From Lachnospiraceae bacterium UBA3711 (GTDB lineage: Bacteria; Bacillota; Clostridia; Lachnospirales; Lachnospiraceae): DNA of 15,161 nt. Positions 1-4,843 of this stretch are shown one piece after another. The notes beneath the pieces were generated by a model, which worked only from the letters and a program-made list of their open reading frames with translations, searched no databases and was not told where the DNA came from. Position numbers and translations under genes: made by a program. The number at the start of each line of letters is the position of its first letter. The first letter of the stretch is position 1. The stretch spans positions 37,017 to 52,177 of the forward strand of contig DFHY01000013.1 in the NCBI GenBank assembly GCA_002371345.1, written 5' to 3'.

Positions 1-687
1 AATGGCGATTATACAGGCTTTGATCTGGATCTTGCCGCCGCGGTCTGCGAGATTGAGGGATGGGAGCTGGTTCCGATGCCGATAGACTGGGATTCGAAGG
101 ATATGGAACTTGAATCCGGTAATATCGACTGTATCTGGAACGGATTCACCATGAACGGAAGAGAAGACAGCTATACATTCTCGGTTCCGTATGTCGACAA
201 CAGCCAGGTGATCGTTACCGCTGATGATTCCGGTATCTCCTCGCTGGATGATCTGGAGGGGAAGACCGTCGGCGTTCAGGCTGATTCAGCGGCTCTCGCT
301 CTTCTGGAAGAGGGCGGAGACCAGGAAGAGCTGGGAGCGACATTCGGAGACCTCCAGCAGTTCGGCGATTACAATACCGCGTTTGCGGAGCTTCAGGCCG
401 GCTCACTGGATGCTGTCGCTATTGACATCGGTGTCGCGAACTATCAGATTGCCGGCAGAGACGGATATGTTATTCTTGACGATTACCTGAACTCCGAGCA
501 GTATGCGGTCGGTTTCAAGAAGGGAAATGACGCACTGTGCGATATCATCAATGCTGATCTTGCCATCCTGCTCACATCCGGTAAGTTTGACGAGATCGCA
601 GCGGAGTACGAGGACATGGGTATTCCTGCGGACATGCTGTGCCTGGCGGAGAGCCTTGGCCTTGAGGCTGAGACCGAAGCCGAGTAA
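1..687 (+). CDS. Polar amino-acid ABC transporter substrate-binding protein, 5' truncated
   Basis: The frame is open from base 1 (reading NGDYTGFDLDLAAAVCE) to a TAA at 685-687, so the start, signal peptide and probable lipobox lie upstream of the window and 228 residues remain. The visible part fits the SBP_bac_3 family: the G-F-D-L-D-L-A ligand-pocket segment near the N-terminus, then a SGNIDCIWNGFTMN segment, the SVPYV strand, a DDLEGKTVGVQ hinge, and a late LDAVAIDIGVANY segment that normally carries an Asp binding the ligand amino group. Such proteins are lipid-anchored outside the membrane in Gram-positives and deliver polar amino acids to a HisM/GlnP-type permease, and that permease follows directly. 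The ATG at 76 is internal to the conserved fold and is not the start. The tail after about 640 is acidic (ETEAE). Substrate identity (Gln, Cys, His, Glu or other) cannot be decided from this fragment. Confidence 0.93.
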   Translation, partial: NGDYTGFDLDLAAAVCEIEGWELVPMPIDWDSKDMELESGNIDCIWNGFTMNGREDSYTFSVPYVDNSQVIVTADDSGISSLDDLEGKTVGVQADSAALALLEEGGDQEELGATFGDLQQFGDYNTAFAELQAGSLDAVAIDIGVANYQIAGRDGYVILDDYLNSEQYAVGFKKGNDALCDIINADLAILLTSGKFDEIAAEYEDMGIPADMLCLAESLGLEAETEAE

Positions 688-713
688 TCCCGATATATGA
701 CAGAATGAATTCC

Positions 714-761
714 GGCTGGTATGGGCCGCGCATCGGGTGGGGAGCGCGAACCATACCAGCC
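714..761 (+). other. Intercistronic hairpin between binding-protein and permease genes
   Basis: A perfect 11-bp inverted repeat (714-724 with 751-761, GGCTGGTATGG / CCATACCAGCC) encloses a second 5-bp GC stem (727-731 with 744-748). It is followed only by TGCTTTTGA, a weak U-tract. It lies in the 113-bp gap between the binding-protein stop and the permease start. Structures in this position commonly act as partial terminators or 3' stabilisers, so that binding protein is made in excess over permease and ATPase. I see no good promoter between the hairpin and 801, so the permease gene probably depends on readthrough. Confidence 0.7.
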
Positions 762-800
762 TGCTTTTGAGACGTAAGGCAGCAATAATTTGGGGGCAAT

Positions 801-1451
801 ATGAGTTTTCAGGTGATAATGACACAGCTGCTGTCAGGACTTGGGAGATCTATTGAGATATTCTTACTGACGCTGCTGTTTTCTCTTCCGCTGGGACTTC
901 TGGTCGCGTTCGGACGTATGAGCAGGAACCGCGTCGTACGAGGGCTGGTATGGGTGTATATCTCAATCATGAGGGGAACCCCGCTGATGCTTCAGCTTCT
1001 GGCTGTTTATTTCGGGCCTTTTTACATCGCCGGCATGAAGCTGGGAAGCATGTGGCGCTTTACCGCTATCATCATAGCATTTTCGGTTAACTACGCGGCT
1101 TATTTCGCGGAGATATACCGTTCAGGCATCGAATCGATGCCGCCGGGACAGTACGAAGCAGCCAGAATCCTGGGATATTCGAAAACAAGCACATTTTTCC
1201 GTATTATATTCCCGCAGGTCGTTAAGAGGATACTGCCCTCTGTGACAAATGAAGTTATCACACTGGTCAAGGATACATCGCTGGCTTTCTCGCTTGCGTA
1301 CGCGGAGATGTTTACGATCGCGAAGCAGATCGCCGCGAAGGAGACGAGCTTCATGCCTTTCCTGGCAGCCGCGTTGTTCTACTATATCTTCAATGCCATA
1401 GTGGCGTTCGGTATGGAACGTATTGAGAAGGCGATGGATTATTATACCTGA
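801..1451 (+). CDS. Polar amino-acid ABC transporter permease (HisM/GlnP type)
   Basis: This 216-residue integral membrane protein forms the translocation pore of an amino-acid importer. Hydrophobic segments sit around residues 17-38, 50-77, 86-105, 155-172 and 185-205, the usual five-helix plan of the HisMQ family. The cytoplasmic EAA loop that docks to the ATPase is clear at about residues 119-139 (EAARILGYS, then the FFRIIFPQ end). The MRGTPLMLQL segment at 57-66 is also typical. The ATG at 801 follows a G-rich ribosome binding site (792-796). The gene starts 113 bp after the binding protein, across a hairpin, and ends 14 bp before the ATPase gene, so the three form one operon. Length and motifs are normal for the family. 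The function as an amino-acid permease is secure, but the substrate is unknown. Confidence 0.95.
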   Translation: MSFQVIMTQLLSGLGRSIEIFLLTLLFSLPLGLLVAFGRMSRNRVVRGLVWVYISIMRGTPLMLQLLAVYFGPFYIAGMKLGSMWRFTAIIIAFSVNYAAYFAEIYRSGIESMPPGQYEAARILGYSKTSTFFRIIFPQVVKRILPSVTNEVITLVKDTSLAFSLAYAEMFTIAKQIAAKETSFMPFLAAALFYYIFNAIVAFGMERIEKAMDYYT

Positions 1452-1465
1452 CGGAGGAGAGAAAA

Positions 1466-2224
1466 ATGGCGATTCTGGAAATGAATCATATCAGAAAGGC
1501 ATTTGGAGATCTTGAGGTCATACGGGACATCTCTCTTAAGGTGGACAAGGGTGAAGTGCTGTCTATCATAGGTCCGTCGGGTTCCGGAAAGTCAACGATG
1601 CTTCGGTGCGCGACCATGCTGGAGACTATCGATTCCGGGGAAATTCGTTATCTGGGGGAGAGAGTTGCCTGGGCTGAGCCGGGCGGGGAGAAGGTCTATC
1701 CAAAGGGCGATAAGCTCAGGCAGGTATGCTCATGCTTCGGGCTGGTGTTCCAGAACTTCAATCTGTTTCCGCATTATTCGGTTCTGAAAAATATCACCGA
1801 TCCTATGGTGCATAACCAGAAGCGCCCCAAGTCTGAGGCAGTACAGGAGGCAATGGATCTTCTTGCCAGAATGGGGCTGGAGGATAAGGCCGGCTCGTAT
1901 CCGTGTCAGCTCTCAGGAGGCCAGTCCCAGAGAGTCGCGATTGCGAGGGCTCTGGCGCTGAACCCTAAGATCCTGTTTTTCGATGAGCCAACCAGCGCGC
2001 TTGATCCGGAACTCACCGGAGAGGTGCTGAAGGTTATTCGTTCTCTGGCGGATCTTCATATCGCGATGGTGATCGTTACCCACGAGATGAACTTCGCGAA
2101 AGGGATATCCGATCATGTTATCTTCATGGACAGGGGCGTTGTTGAGGTGGAAGGAACGCCGGAGGAGGTATTTGAGGCTGACCATGAACGCATGCAGTCA
2201 TTCCTCGGAAGACTTGAGCACTGA
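1466..2224 (+). CDS. Polar amino-acid ABC transporter ATP-binding protein (GlnQ type)
   Basis: This 252-residue ATPase powers the importer from the cytoplasmic face. Walker A is GPSGSGKST at residues 36-44, the Q-loop glutamine is Q96 (LVFQNFNLF), the signature is LSGGQ at 149-153, Walker B is ILFFDEP at 169-175 with catalytic E174, the D-loop is SALD at 177-180, and the switch histidine is H206. A stretch of about 20 residues before the Q-loop (roughly 68-88, PGGEKVYPKGDKLRQ) enlarges the usual short insertion of this subfamily. The start has a strong GGAGGAGA site at 1453-1460, six bases upstream. It follows the permease gene closely and is the last gene of the operon, ending 20 bp before an intrinsic terminator. 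All catalytic residues are present, so the protein should be active. Confidence 0.96.
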   Translation: MAILEMNHIRKAFGDLEVIRDISLKVDKGEVLSIIGPSGSGKSTMLRCATMLETIDSGEIRYLGERVAWAEPGGEKVYPKGDKLRQVCSCFGLVFQNFNLFPHYSVLKNITDPMVHNQKRPKSEAVQEAMDLLARMGLEDKAGSYPCQLSGGQSQRVAIARALALNPKILFFDEPTSALDPELTGEVLKVIRSLADLHIAMVIVTHEMNFAKGISDHVIFMDRGVVEVEGTPEEVFEADHERMQSFLGRLEH

Positions 2225-2244
2225 TATGAGATTGCAGACTGCGG

Positions 2245-2272
2245 GCCGCGCTGTGCGCGGCTTGTTTTTTTT
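2245..2272 (+). terminator. Intrinsic terminator of the amino-acid ABC operon
   Basis: A perfect 7-bp all-GC stem (2245-2251 GCCGCGC with 2255-2261 GCGCGGC) has a 3-base TGT loop and runs straight into TTGTTTTTTTT (2262-2272). This is a textbook rho-independent terminator 20 bp after the ATPase stop. Its T-tract overlaps the -35 of the next promoter. Confidence 0.93.
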
Positions 2273-2290
2273 ATCATGCTGTACTATAAT
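2262..2290 (+). promoter_or_regulatory. Sigma-A-type promoter for the first COG0523 gene
   Basis: TTGTTT (2262-2267), a 17-bp spacer and a perfect TATAAT (2285-2290) predict a start near 2297 and a leader of about 150 nt before the ATG at 2449. The -35 lies inside the terminator T-tract. A second, weaker candidate is TTGATC (2395-2400), 16 bp, TATATC (2417-2422), which would give a much shorter leader. The -35 of the first candidate matches consensus at only three positions, so the exact start is uncertain. Confidence 0.55.
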
Positions 2291-2322
2291 GGCGGCGCAT
2301 AAAGATTGTGTTCAATTAAATG

Positions 2323-2335
2323 ATTACAGAGTAAT
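2323..2335. promoter_or_regulatory. Short AT-rich inverted repeat in the COG0523 leader
   Basis: ATTAC (2323-2327), AGA, GTAAT (2331-2335) is a perfect 5-bp dyad about 30 bp downstream of the predicted transcription start. Zur- and Fur-type operators are AT-rich dyads, but this one is short and does not match a consensus I can recite. It is noted as a candidate operator only. Confidence 0.25.
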
Positions 2336-2448
2336 TGCTGACAGGATTGCTGCGGCGCTCTGCAAGTAACAATCCGGGGTATTTTATTTACGGATTGATC
2401 ATTAAGACGGGTTTGTTATATCAGTGTTTTAAGAAAGAAGGGAATAAG

Positions 2449-3648
2449 ATGGCAAAGATCGATATTATCTCCGGATTCCTCGGAGCCGGGAAAACCACTC
2501 TGATCAGGAAGCTGATCAGCGACGTTTTTGCGGGCCAGAAGGTAGTGCTTATAGAGAATGAATTTGGCGAGATCGGAATTGACGGAGGTTTTCTCAAGGA
2601 AGCCGGGATCAATATTACCGAGATGAATTCCGGGTGTATCTGCTGCAGCCTGGTCGGAGATTTTGCACAGGCGCTGAAGCAGGTCGTGGAAGAGTTTCAT
2701 CCGGATCATATCATTATCGAGCCGTCCGGAGTCGGCAAGCTGTCAGATATACGCAGCGCTATTGAGAATACATCGAAGGAATGCGATCTGGAAATCGGTT
2801 CTCTTGTAACTGTTGCCGATGTGAAAAAGGTCAGGATGTATATGAAGAACTTCGGCGAGTTCTACAACAACCAGGTCGAGAGCGCCGGGACGATCATTCT
2901 GTCCAGAACACAGAACGCGGATAAGAATAAGATTGATGAGGCGATCTCCATGATCCGGAGCAAGAACCCGGACGCGACGATCATCACGACGCCGTGGGAT
3001 GAACTCAGCGGGAAGACGATCCATGAAGCGATGGAACAGTCGGTGTCCCTGGCTGACCAGCTTCTGGCCGAGATGGAGGAGCATGAGCACCATCACCACG
3101 ACCACGATGATGAACATGAGCACCATCATCACGATCACGATGATGAACATGAGCACCATCACCACGATCACGATGATGAACATGAGCACCATCACCACGA
3201 TCACGATGATGAACACGAGCACCATCACCACGATCATGAAGAGGAGCATGAGCATCATCACCATGACCATGAGCATGAGCCGGATGAGAACGGAACCGTG
3301 ATCTATCATTCACACGATCATGAGCATGGACATCACCATCATCATCACCATGGAGGCCATGACGCGGATGAGGTGTTCCAGAGCTGGGGAGCGGAATCTC
3401 CGAGAACTTACACGGACGAAGAGATTGAAGGTATCCTGAAAACCCTGTCAGAGTCAACGGAGGATGACTATGGCTTCATCCTCAGATCCAAGGGAATGGT
3501 TCCGAGAGAGGACGGAACCTGGATCCACTTTGACATGGTTCCGGAAGAAACGCAGATCAGGACAGGAGCGGCGGATTACACCGGCCGTATCGTAGTGATC
3601 GGCGCAGGGCTGAAGGAAGATAAGATCCAGAAGCTGTTCGGACTTTGA
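2449..3648 (+). CDS. COG0523 (CobW/ZNG1-type) G3E GTPase with His-rich repeat linker
   Basis: This 399-residue P-loop GTPase belongs to the metallochaperone family that passes metal, often zinc or cobalt, to client proteins in the cytoplasm. The G1 motif is GFLGAGKTT (9-17), the family's metal-binding CxCC is CICC (63-66), and a Walker-B-like EPSG is at 91-94. The usual NKxD guanine-specificity motif is replaced by SRTQ (152-155). Residues 212-277 are six 11-residue His/Asp/Glu repeats, and a second cluster with seven consecutive His lies at about 287-304. A CobW_C domain closes the protein (from about 340, GFILRSKGM...DGTWIHF). The ATG at 2449 was chosen because GAAGGG lies just upstream and the fold begins there. 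The in-frame ATG at 2335 would add 38 unrelated residues. It has its own promoter and is followed by a second COG0523 gene 60 bp on. The client protein and the metal are unknown; zinc is an inference. Confidence 0.93.
   Translation: MAKIDIISGFLGAGKTTLIRKLISDVFAGQKVVLIENEFGEIGIDGGFLKEAGINITEMNSGCICCSLVGDFAQALKQVVEEFHPDHIIIEPSGVGKLSDIRSAIENTSKECDLEIGSLVTVADVKKVRMYMKNFGEFYNNQVESAGTIILSRTQNADKNKIDEAISMIRSKNPDATIITTPWDELSGKTIHEAMEQSVSLADQLLAEMEEHEHHHHDHDDEHEHHHHDHDDEHEHHHHDHDDEHEHHHHDHDDEHEHHHHDHEEEHEHHHHDHEHEPDENGTVIYHSHDHEHGHHHHHHHGGHDADEVFQSWGAESPRTYTDEEIEGILKTLSESTEDDYGFILRSKGMVPREDGTWIHFDMVPEETQIRTGAADYTGRIVVIGAGLKEDKIQKLFGL
3082..3279 (+). repeat. Six tandem 33-bp repeats encoding HEHHHHDHDDE
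   Basis: Six in-frame 33-bp units begin at 3082, 3115, 3148, 3181, 3214 and 3247. Units 3 and 4 are identical in DNA, units 1 and 2 each differ from them by one base, and units 5 and 6 diverge (endings EEE and EHE). The encoded peptide is a metal-buffering tract inside the GTPase. High DNA identity in the centre with divergence at the 3' end suggests recent expansion by slippage or unequal crossing over. Confidence 0.95.
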
Positions 3649-3673
3649 TACAGCGGCGGCTGATCATTATACT
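3645..3673 (+). promoter_or_regulatory. Predicted sigma-A promoter for the second COG0523 gene
   Basis: TTGATA (3645-3650), exactly 17 bp, then TATACT (3668-3673), each hexamer with five of six consensus bases. The -35 overlaps the TGA stop of the upstream GTPase gene. The predicted start near 3680 leaves a leader of about 29 nt. The -10 lies in the centre of an 11-bp inverted repeat, which suggests repression. Confidence 0.5.
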
Positions 3674-3683
3674 GATCGGCCGC
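3656..3683. promoter_or_regulatory. 11-bp inverted repeat centred on the promoter -10
   Basis: Left arm 3656-3666 and right arm 3673-3683 (GCGGCTGATCA / TGATCGGCCGC) pair over 11 bp with one T-G pairing around the loop TTATAC. No T-tract follows, so this is a poor terminator. Its position over the spacer, -10 and start region fits an operator. It could instead be an mRNA hairpin from readthrough transcription. Confidence 0.5.
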
Positions 3684-3708
3684 GAATTACTATATAAGGG
3701 AGATTGAG

Positions 3709-4653
3709 ATGCTGGAAGTACCTGTATATGTTATTACCGGATTTCTGGAGAGCGGAAAGACGTCATTTATCAGGGACGTGCTGCAGAGTCCGGACTTTGC
3801 GGACGGCGAGAAGACGCTGGTTCTCCTCTGTGAGGAAGGGGAAGAAGAGTACGATGAGAAGGAACTGAGCCGTCACAATATTTACTTTGAGCGTATAGAG
3901 AATGAGACAGACCTTCAGCCTTCGAAGCTGGATGAGCTGCAGAGAAGACATAAGCCGAAGCGTGTATTTGTCGAGTTCAACGGAACCTGGGATTCCATGA
4001 AGTTCACAACGGGTCCGATGGCTAAGCGTTGGGAGCTGGCCCAGATCATAACGCTCGTGGACGGATCTACATTTGAGATATATCTTCAGAACATGCGTCA
4101 GATGATGAGCAATATCTTTATGGACACTGAGCTTGTCATCTTCAACCGCTGTACACAGGAGATGGATCTTCAGATGTTCCGCAGGACGGTAAAGGCTGTA
4201 AACAACCGGGCGGTATGCGCATTTGAGGACGACAAGGGAGGGCAGATCGATATCGGCAAGGCCCAGCCCCCGTTTGACCTTAACGCTGATCCGATAGTAA
4301 TCCCTGACGATGAATTCGGGCTGTGGTATCTGGACGCCATGGATTCCCGGGAGAGGTATGAGGGGAAGAATGTCCAGTTCAAGGGAAAGGTCATGATCCC
4401 CAGAAAATTCCCTCAGGGAGTATTCATACCAGGCAGAAATGCGATGACCTGCTGTGTCAATGACATCCGGTTTATCGGATTCGTATGCCATTCGAAGTAT
4501 ACTGACAGGCTTACCCAGAAACAGTGGCTTGATGTTACTGCCGAGGTTCGTTATGAATTTGTCCCGGAGTACAACGGAGAGGGGCCTGTACTGTATGCCA
4601 GACATCTGAAGAGCGCGGAACCGCCGAAGGAGGACATAGTTCTCTTTAATTGA
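3709..4653 (+). CDS. COG0523-like GTPase fused to a YcgQ/TIGR03943-type C-terminal domain
   Basis: This 314-residue protein starts with a G3E-type P-loop (GFLESGKTS, 11-19). The CxCC of true metallochaperones is missing; the region after the P-loop instead has an acidic stretch CEEGEEEYDE (41-50). The EPSG position reads EFNG (89-92) and the NKxD position reads NRCTQ (146-150), echoing the SRTQ of its neighbour. From about residue 195 the chain leaves the CobW pattern and enters a domain with a beta-rich FKGKV start, a GRNAMTCCVND motif (C248, C249) and FVCH (C260, H261). From memory this resembles the C-terminal domain of YcgQ/TIGR03943 proteins, which often neighbour COG0523 genes in Bacillota. 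AAGGGAG at 3696-3702 sets the start. The pairing with the upstream GTPase suggests a shared metal-related task or a heteromeric complex. The fusion reading is an inference. Confidence 0.85.
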   Translation: MLEVPVYVITGFLESGKTSFIRDVLQSPDFADGEKTLVLLCEEGEEEYDEKELSRHNIYFERIENETDLQPSKLDELQRRHKPKRVFVEFNGTWDSMKFTTGPMAKRWELAQIITLVDGSTFEIYLQNMRQMMSNIFMDTELVIFNRCTQEMDLQMFRRTVKAVNNRAVCAFEDDKGGQIDIGKAQPPFDLNADPIVIPDDEFGLWYLDAMDSRERYEGKNVQFKGKVMIPRKFPQGVFIPGRNAMTCCVNDIRFIGFVCHSKYTDRLTQKQWLDVTAEVRYEFVPEYNGEGPVLYARHLKSAEPPKEDIVLFN

Positions 4654-4673
4654 CAGACTTGTTCAGATAACAC

Positions 4674-4702
4674 TTGCCTGCGATGCGAATTTGAAATATA
4701 CT
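4674..4702 (+). promoter_or_regulatory. Promoter for phosphofructokinase
   Basis: TTGCCT (4674-4679), a 17-bp spacer and TATACT (4697-4702) predict a start near 4709, giving a leader of about 135 nt before the ATG at 4844. A 6-bp inverted repeat, GTTCAG (4661-4666) and CTGAAC (4701-4706), brackets the promoter and could be a regulator site. No terminator was seen between the upstream GTPase gene and this promoter. Confidence 0.6.
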
Positions 4703-4724
4703 GAACTTACATGAAATGATGTAA

Positions 4725-4796
4725 AGGTCAAAAGCCCTGAAGCCGGGGCAGATTCATCTGCCGTCGGCGAAAGGGGCGTAGTGTAAGAGTTGACCT
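4725..4796 (+). ncRNA. Structured leader element upstream of pfk (candidate cis-regulatory RNA)
   Basis: About 15 nt after the predicted start, a nested set of helices can be drawn by hand. P1 is 4725-4731 with 4790-4796 (AGGTCAA / TTGACCT, 7 perfect bp). P2 is 4734-4738 with 4773-4777 (4 GC pairs plus one G-U). A purine internal loop GAA (4739-4741) / GAAA (4769-4772) follows. P3 is 4742-4745 with 4765-4768 (GCCG / CGGC). P4 is 4747-4752 with 4757-4762 (GGCAGA / TCTGCC) with loop TTCA. A 12-nt single-stranded stretch (4778-4789) joins P2 to P1. Farther on, TTCAC (4821-4825) can pair with GTGAA (4836-4840), part of the ribosome binding site. The layout resembles a riboswitch aptamer plus expression platform, but I recognise no known class. 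Confidence 0.5.
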
Positions 4797-4843
4797 ATCA
4801 GACAAGGAGCAGGGTGTATTTTCACGAAAGGCAGGGTGAATGT

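Noticed and set aside
2335..2448. Upstream ATG at 2335 as start of the first COG0523 gene
   Set aside because: It would add 38 residues unrelated to the family before MAKIDIISGFLGAGKTT and has no good ribosome binding site, whereas 2449 has one.
3082..3279. 33-bp repeats as a possible CRISPR array
   Set aside because: Units are directly adjacent with no spacers and are in frame inside a protein gene, encoding a metal-binding peptide tract.
2743..3457. Long reverse-strand open frames opposite the His-rich region
   Set aside because: They arise from the 33-bp repeat, which has no stops in these antisense frames. Their translations are low-complexity (VMVLMF and GDGAHVHHRDR repeats), and the forward frame has clear GTPase motifs.
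3763..4605. 280-residue reverse-strand open frame opposite the second GTPase gene
   Set aside because: The forward frame has a P-loop, a ribosome binding site and a conserved C-terminal domain. The reverse product shows no recognisable domain, and every other gene in the window is on the + strand.
4790..4843. TTG at 4790 as an earlier phosphofructokinase start
   Set aside because: It lies in the 3' strand of leader helix P1. The family's N-terminus (MKRVGLLTSGGD) begins at 4844, which has AGGGTGA upstream.
4654..4843. Known riboswitch class upstream of pfk
   Set aside because: Patterns of the common classes that I can recall do not match. I therefore list it only as an unassigned structured leader.
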